Positions 36,168 to 44,660 of a stretch of 64,000 nucleotides of DNA are shown here, in pieces. This stretch comes from Pseudomonas sp. dw_358. Lineage in GTDB: Bacteria > Pseudomonadota > Gammaproteobacteria > Pseudomonadales > Pseudomonadaceae. A model generated the notes under the pieces. It was given only the letters and a program-made list of their open reading frames with translations. It searched no databases and had not been told where the DNA came from. Every line of letters begins with the position of its first letter. Position 1 is the stretch's first letter. A program made the position numbers and the translations under genes. The stretch spans positions 1 to 64,000 of the forward strand of contig NZ_JAAVUX010000011.1 in NCBI RefSeq assembly GCF_018449655.1. Reading direction: 5' to 3'.

Positions 36168-36632
36168 ATGCTGGGCCATCCGGAAGTAATCGATTATCTG
36201 AACACGCTGTTGCGCGGTGAATTGGCAGCGCGTGATCAGTATTTCATCCATTCGCGGATGTACGAGGACTGGGGATTTGGCAAGCTCTACGAACGCATCA
36301 ACCACGAAATGCAGGAAGAGGCCGAACACGCAGACGCCTTGATGCGCCGCATTCTGATGCTCGAAGGCACACCGACCATGCGCCCCGACGATCTCGATGT
36401 CGGCACCACCGTGCCTGAGATGCTCGAAAGCGACCTGCGCCTTGAATACAAGGTCCGCGCAGCGTTGTGCAAGGGCATCGAGTTGTGCGAGCTGCACAAT
36501 GACTATGTCAGCCGCGAAATCCTGCGCGTGCAGTTGAACGACACCGAGGAAGACCACACCTACTGGCTCGAGAAGCAGTTGGGTTTGATCAAGCTGACAG
36601 GCCTGCAGAATTATCTGCAATCGCAGTTCTGA
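36168..36632 (+). CDS. Bacterioferritin-family iron-storage protein without haem methionine (FtnA-like)
   Basis: The protein has 154 residues from the ATG at 36168 (MLGHPEVIDYLNTLLRGEL), which follows a gggag ribosome site; an in-frame upstream start at 36018 would add a non-conserved leader. It is a four-helix ferritin-like protein that oxidises and stores iron in a 24-mer. Diiron ligands Glu18, Glu51 and His54 are visible, with the second pair at LEYK (about residue 94) and EEDHTYW (about 127-130). Residue 52, normally the haem-binding Met of bacterioferritin, is Ala. This matches the haem-free FtnA (formerly BfrA) encoded beside katA in P. aeruginosa. Confidence 0.9.
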   Translation: MLGHPEVIDYLNTLLRGELAARDQYFIHSRMYEDWGFGKLYERINHEMQEEAEHADALMRRILMLEGTPTMRPDDLDVGTTVPEMLESDLRLEYKVRAALCKGIELCELHNDYVSREILRVQLNDTEEDHTYWLEKQLGLIKLTGLQNYLQSQF

Positions 36633-36645
36633 TTTCTGACAGCAC

Positions 36646-36682
36646 AAAAAAGCCCCGACCATGTGAATGGTCGGGGCTTTTT
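36646..36682. terminator. Bidirectional terminator between the ferritin gene and uvrA
   Basis: AAAAAGCCCCGACCAT pairs with ATGGTCGGGGCTTTTT around GTGA. A-run and T-run on both sides let it end the plus-strand ferritin transcript and the minus-strand uvrA transcript. Confidence 0.92.
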
Positions 36683-36687
36683 GTTGG

Positions 36688-39522
36688 CTACGCCTTGTCC
36701 CGTTCCAGCAGGGGCTTGAGGTAGTGCCCGGTGTAGGATTGCTTCATCCCTGCCACCTGCTCCGGCGTCCCTACGGCAATGATCTGCCCGCCTTTGGAGC
36801 CGCCTTCAGGCCCTAGGTCGACCAGCCAGTCAGCTGTCTTGATGACGTCCAGGTTGTGCTCGATGACCACCACGGTGTTCCCGTGATCGCGCAACCGGTG
36901 CAGCACATCCAGCAACTGCTGAATGTCCGCAAAGTGCAGGCCTGTGGTGGGTTCATCCAGGATGTACAGCGTCTTGCCGGTGTCGCGCTTGGACAGCTCC
37001 CGCGACAGCTTGACCCGTTGCGCCTCACCTCCGGACAGCGTCGTCGCCGACTGACCGAGCTTGATGTACGACAGGCCGACATCCATCAGTGTTTGCAGCT
37101 TGCGCGCCAAGGCTGGCACAGCGTCGAAAAACTCGCGTGCTTCCTCAATGGTCATTTCCAGGGTTTCGTGAATGTTCTTGCCCTTGTATTTGATCTCGAG
37201 GGTTTCACGGTTGTAGCGTTTGCTCTTGCACACGTCGCACGGTACATAGATGTCCGGCAGAAAGTGCATCTCGACCTTGATCAAGCCATCGCCTTGGCAG
37301 GCTTCGCAGCGCCCACCCTTGACGTTGAACGAGAAACGCCCGGGACCATAACCCCGCGACCGCGCTTCCGGGACCCCCGCGAAAAGCTCGCGGATGGGCG
37401 TAAACAGCCCGGTATACGTGGCCGGGTTGGAGCGTGGCGTTCGGCCGATCGGGCTTTGGTCGATATCGACGACCTTGTCCAGATGCTGCAGGCCGTCGAT
37501 GCTGTCGTGAGCTGCCGCTTCCAGGGTGGTCGCGCCATTGAGGGCGGTCGAACTGAGCGGGAAGAGCGTGTTGTTGATCAATGTCGATTTGCCCGACCCC
37601 GACACACCGGTGACGCAGGTCAGCAAGCCGATGGGGATTTCCAGATCGACATTTCGCAGGTTATTGCCGCGCGCGCCTTTGAGCGTCAAGGACAGCTTCT
37701 TGTTGCGCGGCGTGCGCTTGGCTGGCACGGCAATCTTCACTCGGCCGGAGAGGTACTTGCCGGTGAGGGAGTCCGGGTGGTCCATGACTTCCTGCGCCGT
37801 GCCCTGAGCAACGATGTGGCCGCCATGTACGCCGGCACCAGGCCCGATGTCGACCACGTAGTCAGCGAGGCGGATGGCGTCTTCGTCATGTTCGACCACG
37901 ATCACCGTATTGCCGATGTCGCGCAGGTGCTTGAGAGTGCCCAGCAAGCGATCGTTGTCGCGCTGGTGCAGGCCAATAGATGGCTCGTCGAGGATGTACA
38001 TGACCCCGACCAGGCCTGCACCGATCTGGCTGGCCAGGCGAATTCGCTGGGCCTCGCCGCCGGACAACGTGTCGGCGCTGCGGTCGAGCGTCAGATAGTC
38101 CAGGCCCACGTTCACCAGAAACTGCAGACGCTCGCGGATTTCCTTGAGAATCTTGTCGGCGATCTCGCCTTTGCGTCCGGTCAACTTGAGCCCGTCGAAA
38201 TACGATGTGGCGTCGCCGATGGGCAGGCCGGTCACCGCAGGCAAGGTCTTCTCGCCGACCCAGACGTGCCGCGCTTCACGCCGCAGGCGGGTGCCGCGGC
38301 AATCCGGGCAAGGCTGGGTGCTGAGGAACTTGGCCAGCTCTTCGCGTACGGTCGCCGATTCCGTTTCGCGGTAGCGACGTTCCAGGTTGGGCACGATGCC
38401 TTCGAAAGGGTGGGAGCGCTTGACGATGTCGCCACGGTCGTTCAGGTACTTGAAGTCGACGTTGTGATTGCCGCTGCCGTTGAGCAGCATCTTCTGCTGG
38501 TCTGCCGGCAGTTCCTTGAACGGGACCTCGAGGCTGAAGCCGTAATGGGCGGCCAATGAGCCCAGCATCTGGAAATAATAGACGTTGCGCCGGTCCCAGC
38601 CACGGATCGCGCCTTCGGCCAGGGTCAGCTCGCCGTTGACCAGGCGCTTGGTGTCGAAAAACTGTTTTACCCCCAGGCCATCACAGGTCGGGCATGCGCC
38701 AGCGGGGTTGTTGAACGAGAACAGCTTGGGTTCCAGTTCGCTGATGGCATGGCCGCAGATCGGGCAAGCGAAGCGTGCGGAAAAGATCAGCTCTTCACCG
38801 GCTTCGTCGTCCATCGGTGCGACCAGCGCGATCCCGTCTGCCAGCTTCAGTGCCGTCTCGAAGGATTCTGCCAGGCGCTGCTGCAGATCGTTGCGCACCT
38901 TGAAGCGGTCGACCACCACTTCGATGGTGTGCTTCTTCTGTTTTTCCAGCTTGGGCAGCTCGTCCATCTCGTGGAGTCTGCCGTTGATTCGCACGCGCAC
39001 GAAGCCTTGGGCGCGCAGTTCCTCGAAGATGGCCAGGTGTTCGCCCTTGCGCTCGCGAATCACCGGTGCGAGCAGCATCAGCCGGCGCCCCTCGGGCTCG
39101 GCGAGCACCAGGTCGACCATCTGGCTGACGGTCTGGGCTTCCAGTGGAATGTCGTGATCCGGGCAGCGGGGCGTGCCGACCCGGGCGTACAACAGCCGGA
39201 GATAGTCGTAGATTTCGGTGATGGTGCCGACGGTAGAGCGGGGGTTGTGCGAAGTGGACTTCTGCTCGATGGAAATCGCTGGCGACAAGCCTTCGATGGT
39301 GTCGACATCGGGCTTCTCCATCATCGACAGGAACTGCCGCGCATAGGCCGACAAGGACTCGACGTAACGCCGCTGGCCTTCTGCGTAGAGTGTATCGAAC
39401 GCCAGCGACGACTTGCCCGAGCCCGACAGGCCGGTGATGACAATCAGCTTGTCACGGGGCAGGGTGAGGTCGATGTTCTTCAGGTTGTGGGTCCGAGCCC
39501 CACGAATCAGGATCTTGTCCAA
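36688..39522 (-). CDS. uvrA: Excinuclease ABC subunit UvrA
   Basis: UvrA (944 residues from the TTG at 39522) is the damage sensor of nucleotide-excision repair and loads UvrB. It has two ABC ATPase modules with Walker A motifs GLSGSGKSSLAF and GVSGSGKSTLINN, and two LSGGEAQR signatures. Zinc fingers are visible as CPICGH...CPTCDG and CEACQGDG...CDVCKSKRYN. The TTG gives the standard start (M)DKILIRGARTHNL. An ATG at 39552 in the same frame would add ten residues and cannot be excluded. It is transcribed opposite to its neighbours. Confidence 0.97.
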   Translation of the reverse strand: MDKILIRGARTHNLKNIDLTLPRDKLIVITGLSGSGKSSLAFDTLYAEGQRRYVESLSAYARQFLSMMEKPDVDTIEGLSPAISIEQKSTSHNPRSTVGTITEIYDYLRLLYARVGTPRCPDHDIPLEAQTVSQMVDLVLAEPEGRRLMLLAPVIRERKGEHLAIFEELRAQGFVRVRINGRLHEMDELPKLEKQKKHTIEVVVDRFKVRNDLQQRLAESFETALKLADGIALVAPMDDEAGEELIFSARFACPICGHAISELEPKLFSFNNPAGACPTCDGLGVKQFFDTKRLVNGELTLAEGAIRGWDRRNVYYFQMLGSLAAHYGFSLEVPFKELPADQQKMLLNGSGNHNVDFKYLNDRGDIVKRSHPFEGIVPNLERRYRETESATVREELAKFLSTQPCPDCRGTRLRREARHVWVGEKTLPAVTGLPIGDATSYFDGLKLTGRKGEIADKILKEIRERLQFLVNVGLDYLTLDRSADTLSGGEAQRIRLASQIGAGLVGVMYILDEPSIGLHQRDNDRLLGTLKHLRDIGNTVIVVEHDEDAIRLADYVVDIGPGAGVHGGHIVAQGTAQEVMDHPDSLTGKYLSGRVKIAVPAKRTPRNKKLSLTLKGARGNNLRNVDLEIPIGLLTCVTGVSGSGKSTLINNTLFPLSSTALNGATTLEAAAHDSIDGLQHLDKVVDIDQSPIGRTPRSNPATYTGLFTPIRELFAGVPEARSRGYGPGRFSFNVKGGRCEACQGDGLIKVEMHFLPDIYVPCDVCKSKRYNRETLEIKYKGKNIHETLEMTIEEAREFFDAVPALARKLQTLMDVGLSYIKLGQSATTLSGGEAQRVKLSRELSKRDTGKTLYILDEPTTGLHFADIQQLLDVLHRLRDHGNTVVVIEHNLDVIKTADWLVDLGPEGGSKGGQIIAVGTPEQVAGMKQSYTGHYLKPLLERDKA

Positions 39523-39700
39523 AAGCGGCCTCGCTTGGCGGGCATAAAACACGGGAGTATAAGGCTAAATACTGGATGGATGCACACTATCATCCGGAAC
39601 CATGAAGAAGGCATGACATCTGCGCGGCAAAGCGTCGCCGTATGTGCCGTTACAACTGTGGGACTGGTAGAATCGCCGCCGGTTCACATGAGGTTTTTCC

Positions 39701-41095
39701 ATGCACGATCCCCACAGCGAGCGCATGAGCGGCTCGGAAACCCGCGCCGCCAGCGGGCTGGCCCTGGTGTTTGCTTTTCGCATGCTTGGCATGTTCATGG
39801 TCCTGCCGGTGCTTGCCACTTATGGTATGGATCTGGCGGGTGCCACCCCCGCGCTTATCGGCCTGGCCATTGGCGCCTATGGCCTGACCCAGGCATTTCT
39901 GCAGATTCCGTTCGGCATCCTGTGCGACCGTATCGGTCGTCGCCCGGTCATCTACGGCGGCTTGATCGTCTTTGCCCTTGGCAGTCTGCTGGCCGCCCAG
40001 GCCGACTCCATCTGGGGGGTGATCGCCGGCAGGGTGTTGCAAGGCGCAGGGGCGATTTCCGCTGCCGTGATGGCCTTGCTTTCAGACCTGACCCGCGAAC
40101 AGCACCGCACCAAGGCCATGGCGATGATCGGGATGAGCATCGGCGTCTCCTTCGCCGTGGCCATGGTGGTCGGCCCGTTGCTGACCCGCGCCTTCGGCTT
40201 GTCCGGACTGTTCCTGGCCACTGCCGGGCTGGCGCTCATCGGTATCGTATTGATTGCCTTTGTCGTACCTAAGGCGTCCGGCCCGTTGCATCACCGCGAG
40301 TCCGGCGTGGCCAAGGAGGCGATGGCGGCCACGTTGCGCCACCCGGACCTGTTGCGGCTGGACTTCGGTATTTTCGTGCTGCATTCGGTGCTGATGGCCA
40401 GCTTCGTGGTCTTGCCGATGGCCTTGGTCGAGCGTGCCGGGTTGCCGAAAGAGCAGCACTGGTGGGTGTACCTGACTGCCTTGGTGATTTCTTTTTTCGC
40501 CATGATTCCGTTCATCATCTATGGCGAAAAAAAGCGCAAGATGAAGCGCGTGCTCATCGGTGCCGTGACCGTGCTGATGCTCACGGAATTGTATTTCTGG
40601 GAATTTGGCTACTCGCTAAAAGAACTGGTTATCGGTACAGTGGTGTTCTTCATCGCCTTCAACCTGCTTGAGGCGTCGCTGCCTTCGCTTATCAGCAAGG
40701 TATCGCCCGCTGGCGGCAAGGGCACGGCGATGGGGGTCTATTCCACCAGTCAGTTTCTTGGCTCGGCCATGGGGGGCATCCTCGGTGGGTGGTTGTTTTC
40801 CCATGGTGGCCTGAGCATGGTGTTCATCGGCTGCGCGGTGCTCCTCGCACTCTGGCTGGCGATAGCTGTTACCATGCGCGAACCGCCTTATGTCACAAGC
40901 CTGCGCATACCGTTGTCGCCAGAGGCGCAACGCGAAGCAGGTCTGGCCGAGCGGCTCAAGGCCGTGCCGGGCGTAACCGACGCAGTGGTGGTGGCTGAAG
41001 AAGCGGCCATCTATATCAAACTGGATGCTGAAATTTTGGACCGCACGTCCGCGGAGCGCCTGATCAACCCGGCCCCCGAGACATGCGAAGCCTAG
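39701..41095 (+). CDS. YajR-type major facilitator transporter
   Basis: This 464-residue inner-membrane protein has about twelve hydrophobic helices. The MFS loop motif GILCDRIGRRPVIYGG lies between helices 2 and 3. After residue 400 it carries a soluble tail (AERLKAVPGVTDAVVVAEEA) that matches the ferredoxin-like YAM domain of YajR. Substrates of YajR-type carriers are not settled; drug or proton-coupled efflux is the family expectation. It precedes ssb by 10 bases, a conserved pairing in Pseudomonas. Confidence 0.85.
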   Translation: MHDPHSERMSGSETRAASGLALVFAFRMLGMFMVLPVLATYGMDLAGATPALIGLAIGAYGLTQAFLQIPFGILCDRIGRRPVIYGGLIVFALGSLLAAQADSIWGVIAGRVLQGAGAISAAVMALLSDLTREQHRTKAMAMIGMSIGVSFAVAMVVGPLLTRAFGLSGLFLATAGLALIGIVLIAFVVPKASGPLHHRESGVAKEAMAATLRHPDLLRLDFGIFVLHSVLMASFVVLPMALVERAGLPKEQHWWVYLTALVISFFAMIPFIIYGEKKRKMKRVLIGAVTVLMLTELYFWEFGYSLKELVIGTVVFFIAFNLLEASLPSLISKVSPAGGKGTAMGVYSTSQFLGSAMGGILGGWLFSHGGLSMVFIGCAVLLALWLAIAVTMREPPYVTSLRIPLSPEAQREAGLAERLKAVPGVTDAVVVAEEAAIYIKLDAEILDRTSAERLINPAPETCEA

Positions 41096-41105
41096 GAGAA
41101 CGTTT

Positions 41106-41636
41106 ATGGCCCGTGGGGTTAACAAAGTCATATTGGTCGGTACCTGTGGCCAGGATCCGGAGGTCCGTTACCTGCCCAATGGCAACGCGGTCACCAACCT
41201 GAGCCTGGCCACCAGCGAGCAGTGGACCGACAAGCAGAGCGGCCAGAAGGTCGAGCGCACCGAATGGCACCGTGTGTCGATGTTCGGCAAGGTCGCCGAG
41301 ATCGCCGGTGAATACCTGCGCAAAGGCTCGCAGGTATACATCGAAGGCAAGCTGCAGACCCGCGAATGGGAAAAAGACGGCATCAAGCGCTACACCACTG
41401 AAATCGTTGTCGACATGCAGGGCACCATGCAGCTGCTGGGTGGCCGTCCTCAGGGCGACCAGAACGCTCAGGGTGGCGGCAACAACTACCAGCAGTCCGC
41501 TCCCCGCCAGCAGGCACCCCGCCCGCAGCAGTCGTCGTCTGCGCCGCAGCAGCAGCCTTCGCGTCCGGCGCCGCAGCAGTCCGCGCCGCAGCCGGCTCCG
41601 GATTTCGACAGTTTTGATGACGATATTCCGTTCTAA
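41106..41636 (+). CDS. ssb: Single-stranded DNA-binding protein
   Basis: SSB (176 residues) binds single-stranded DNA as a tetramer through its N-terminal OB fold (NKVILVGTCGQDPEVRYL, then TEWHRVSMFGKVAEIAGEYL). A Gln/Pro-rich linker follows from about residue 115, and the acidic tip DDDIPF recruits repair and replication partners. The gene is complete, so the accessory region beginning directly after it has not damaged it. Confidence 0.98.
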   Translation: MARGVNKVILVGTCGQDPEVRYLPNGNAVTNLSLATSEQWTDKQSGQKVERTEWHRVSMFGKVAEIAGEYLRKGSQVYIEGKLQTREWEKDGIKRYTTEIVVDMQGTMQLLGGRPQGDQNAQGGGNNYQQSAPRQQAPRPQQSSSAPQQQPSRPAPQQSAPQPAPDFDSFDDDIPF

Positions 41637-41637
41637 C

Positions 41638-41840
41638 CTACATAAGACTAAAATGTAAAGGATTTTTGACCTTGGTTTAGCCGAAAGGCCCGGCGTCATT
41701 AGTTTTTTTGAGAAGAGAAAGCCCTCTAGGCCGTAAAGCTAGGAGGGTTTTTTTTTGACCGGCGTAAAGGTAAATCTAACTTGACTACACAATATGTGAG
41801 TGTAAAGATAAAAGTCTACATAAGAAAATGTAAAGGATTT
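41638..41840 (+). repeat. Three recombination-site-like repeats at the left island end
   Basis: Three copies of a CTACA...TGTAAAG unit occur: 41638-41660, 41785-41807 and 41816-41835. CTACA and TGTAAAG are imperfect inverted arms around 11-12 bases, the layout of a tyrosine-recombinase crossover site. Copies 1 and 3 are also alike between and after the arms (CTACATAAGA...AAATGTAAAGGATTT) and differ by a 3-base CTA insertion. No matching right-end copy was found in the window. Confidence 0.6.
41722..41756 (+). terminator. Intrinsic terminator behind ssb
   Basis: CCCTCTAG pairs with CTAGGAGGG (one bulged G) around GCCGTAAAG and is followed by nine T. It lies between recombination-site copies 1 and 2, so either ssb originally ended here or the element brought its own terminator. 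Confidence 0.8.
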
Positions 41841-41848
41841 GGTGTCGA

Positions 41849-43102
41849 ATGGAAGTGAAAACTGTGCGACATCCTTCGGGCCAGAACCTACCTATTTTGC
41901 TTGACGACGATGGCTTGCCGATACCACTAGCGAATGAGTGGGCGTTGACTAGGCGCGATCTCAGCCCGAACACGCTCATCAGAAATTTGAGAGAGCTATC
42001 GATTCTCTTTGCATGGCTTTTCGCCCTGGGCATTGATCTGAACGCATGTGTTGCTGGCTTACGGATGTTTACTGAGGCTGAACTGTCCGGAAGCTTGTGT
42101 GAGCGGCTGCGGATGGCAGTGAAAATTCCTTTTGCTCAAGTGGGGGTCGCCTCTATAAAGCAGAGCCAAAAAGTAGCTGTTTCTCCTCTGACCTATAAGT
42201 TACGACTGATCACGGTGCGCCAGTTCCTAGGCTGGTGTTTTCGTATCAAGATGGGCTCCTTGGCCTCTGATGATCCAGCGCTTGTTAGAATCCAGACCCA
42301 CAAAGACCACGTAGATCAAATATTGGCTAATCAGGAGATCAGCAATCCGCCCCAAAATAAGTCACTCACAAAAGGCCTGCGCGATCATGAGGTGCTAGCT
42401 CTTATTTGGTGCGTCGATTTCAGAAACCCAGAAGCTTATGGGATAAATGAGCATGTGAGGTTTAGGAATTTCATCGTTGTGATGATTATGCTCAACTTTG
42501 GGCTAAGGCCTGCGGAAGTGCTAACTCTGAGGGTGGATGACATAGAGTTTGGAAGTGTTACAGCGCTAAGGGTTTTCAGGCGTGTTGCTGATCCAGACGA
42601 CATGCGAAGCCCGCGCCCGAGAGTTAAGCGAAATGGGCGAGATATCGTTGTGCAGGTGCCTACCATCCTGCGATTGATTGAAGAGTATATTGAGGTCCAT
42701 CGTGAAGCTGTTATGGACCGCTTCGGTAAAGATCATAGCTACTTGATTGTTTCAGACGAGGGCGATCCATTGCATGGGAATAGTGTGTCGAACTACTTTC
42801 AGATCATTCGCGAGAGATTTAAAGATCAGTTGCCAGCGAATCTGACCCCTAAGTCTCTACGGCACACATACTCAAGTAAAACAGAGCGTGATATGTCAGA
42901 GCGGGGGATTCCTGAGGATGAGCGGAAAATTGTCTTGGCTTATCTTAGAGGCGACAGCAGTACGCGGTCGCAGGAAGTTTATATAAGTGGTGAAATAATT
43001 CGCCAAGCTACTGCTGTTCAGTCGAGATATCATGATACACTGATGGAAAGTTTTTTGGAGTATACAAGCGATGGATCAAGCGCTGATGAAACGGCCTGCT
43101 GA
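41849..43102 (+). CDS. Tyrosine recombinase 1 of the integration module (GmtY/TnpA-like)
   Basis: The 417-residue protein has an N-terminal core-binding region (about residues 20-150) and a C-terminal catalytic domain. The first catalytic Arg is in FGLRPAEVLTL (about residue 222), the HxxR box reads TPKSLRHTYSS with Lys in place of the first His, and the nucleophile candidate is the Tyr in QEVYISGE near the C-terminus. The start is ATG at 41849, 9 bases behind the third recombination-site repeat. Its end overlaps the next recombinase by 32 bases. The family is that of phage-type integrases; the multi-recombinase arrangement recalls Tn554 TnpA and gamma-mobile-trio GmtY, but the exact family could not be verified. 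Confidence 0.85.
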   Translation: MEVKTVRHPSGQNLPILLDDDGLPIPLANEWALTRRDLSPNTLIRNLRELSILFAWLFALGIDLNACVAGLRMFTEAELSGSLCERLRMAVKIPFAQVGVASIKQSQKVAVSPLTYKLRLITVRQFLGWCFRIKMGSLASDDPALVRIQTHKDHVDQILANQEISNPPQNKSLTKGLRDHEVLALIWCVDFRNPEAYGINEHVRFRNFIVVMIMLNFGLRPAEVLTLRVDDIEFGSVTALRVFRRVADPDDMRSPRPRVKRNGRDIVVQVPTILRLIEEYIEVHREAVMDRFGKDHSYLIVSDEGDPLHGNSVSNYFQIIRERFKDQLPANLTPKSLRHTYSSKTERDMSERGIPEDERKIVLAYLRGDSSTRSQEVYISGEIIRQATAVQSRYHDTLMESFLEYTSDGSSADETAC

Positions 43103-44660
43103 TGTTGAACTATGGGAGCCGATACCTAGTTCAATAATCAGCAGAGATGGGCATGTAGTCGACACAAGTGGGTTAGACTGGTACTTGCCAACGACTAGCA
43201 GTCGATCTGCGATCTGTAGGTTTAGCTTTATTAAAAACCTAAAGTTTCGGTATGCGCTAATGCGCTATTGTATCCATGTAATAAGGGTCTCGTCTGCTTC
43301 GTATGGCTATAGTGTATGGACTGACTGTTGGCGTTTTCTTCTTCTAGTAAACCCAGAATTTAATACTGCTGATATTGGGGATTTCGAGGTAGAATTAATC
43401 CGTCACGTCGAGAGCATGATTGCTAATACGAGACGAGATCACAAGCTCTATCAGATAAGTCGGGTGAAGTCTTGGTATCTCTGGTGTAGCCAATATCTCA
43501 CTGAACTCGGCTTTAACGCCGAGTATGCTTGGGTATTGGAGGCTCTCAAAATTCCGGGAGGCCCGAAAGGAGAGGCCGTAAAGAATGAGGATGTCGATTC
43601 AGGTCCACTGCATCGTATTTATGAGTTGCAGCCGCTTTATAATGCTCTGCACACGACGGCCTGTACTAACATAAATCACTATCAGCAGCGGGCTGCATTA
43701 GCCTTGTTTATTGCCCACGGGCGAAACCCAGCAAATCTATCTTGGTTGCGCGAAAGTGATCTTATTAACGTCGCTCCTGGGTTGGATGAGCCTTGCTGGG
43801 TCATTAGATATCCCAGAATTAAAAAGAGACTGCTAAACCCAAGAAATGACTTCGTGGAAGTGGCTCTTCCATCGGAATTCGCTCCATATATTTTGGAGTT
43901 GATAGAGGTCAATCGATCTCGTCAGCCGAATACTTGGTTAGGTGTCAGTGCAGATGGTTTTGATCGACCTATTTTTTTCAATACTTTAACCAACTCCGCA
44001 GCGAAAGCATCAGGTCATCGTGAGGCATTTTTCAATTACGAGAGCGGATATTTTGCTCACATTCTTCAAGATTTTGTATCAAGGCATCGTATCGTTTCTC
44101 CGCTGACAAATATGTTACTGCATCTCAGTCCCCGGCGACTTCGGTATACTCTGGCAACAAATTTAGTGAAGGACGGTGCGTCGCAGCGTCAGCTAGCCCA
44201 AATTCTTGATCATACTGATCTGCAACATGTGCAGGTTTATTTTGACTTGGCAGGTAATATTGTCGAATTGCTAGATAAAGCACTGATCGGTCCATACGCG
44301 CAAATGCTTAATTTCTTTAAAGGTAATTTAATTGTGCCTGGGCAGAAAGCTGTCAACGAGGAAGATGCGGGCAAGCATATTCCGTTTGTCTACGTTGAAG
44401 ATACTCCAGAGATCGATTTGGGTGTGTGTGGTAAACATTCGCTTTGTTCTTTGCACCCGCCTTATTCCTGCTACAAATGCCCAAAATTTCAAGCTTACCT
44501 TGATGCAGACCACCAGACTGTGCTGGAGCATTTGCTCGCGGAGCGTGAAGAGAAATTCCAGTCAGCGGATGCGCGAATAGCTGTTCAGCTTGATGAAATT
44601 ATCTATGCCGTTGCTCAGGTAGTAGAGAAATGCAAAGAGCTTAATGGGGCATCTATCTAA
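43071..44660 (+). CDS. Tyrosine recombinase 2 of the integration module
   Basis: The 529-residue protein carries the recombinase signature RRLRYTLATNLVKDGASQRQ followed by LDHTDLQHVQVYFD, with the likely nucleophile Tyr at VYF. The upstream Arg is in AHGRNPANLSWL. Near residues 455-480 a Cys/His cluster (C-GKHSLC-SLHPPYSCYKC) looks like a zinc site, and a coiled-coil tail follows. It overlaps recombinase 1 by 32 bases and shares one base with the start of recombinase 3 (TAATG), so the set is translated as a unit. A Cys-rich C-terminus is also seen in the larger recombinase of Tn554-type systems. Confidence 0.82.
   Translation: MDQALMKRPADVELWEPIPSSIISRDGHVVDTSGLDWYLPTTSSRSAICRFSFIKNLKFRYALMRYCIHVIRVSSASYGYSVWTDCWRFLLLVNPEFNTADIGDFEVELIRHVESMIANTRRDHKLYQISRVKSWYLWCSQYLTELGFNAEYAWVLEALKIPGGPKGEAVKNEDVDSGPLHRIYELQPLYNALHTTACTNINHYQQRAALALFIAHGRNPANLSWLRESDLINVAPGLDEPCWVIRYPRIKKRLLNPRNDFVEVALPSEFAPYILELIEVNRSRQPNTWLGVSADGFDRPIFFNTLTNSAAKASGHREAFFNYESGYFAHILQDFVSRHRIVSPLTNMLLHLSPRRLRYTLATNLVKDGASQRQLAQILDHTDLQHVQVYFDLAGNIVELLDKALIGPYAQMLNFFKGNLIVPGQKAVNEEDAGKHIPFVYVEDTPEIDLGVCGKHSLCSLHPPYSCYKCPKFQAYLDADHQTVLEHLLAEREEKFQSADARIAVQLDEIIYAVAQVVEKCKELNGASI

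Noticed and set aside
36856..38559. Plus-strand open frame of 567 codons opposite uvrA
   Set aside because: uvrA on the minus strand is certain from its ATPase and zinc motifs; this is its shadow.
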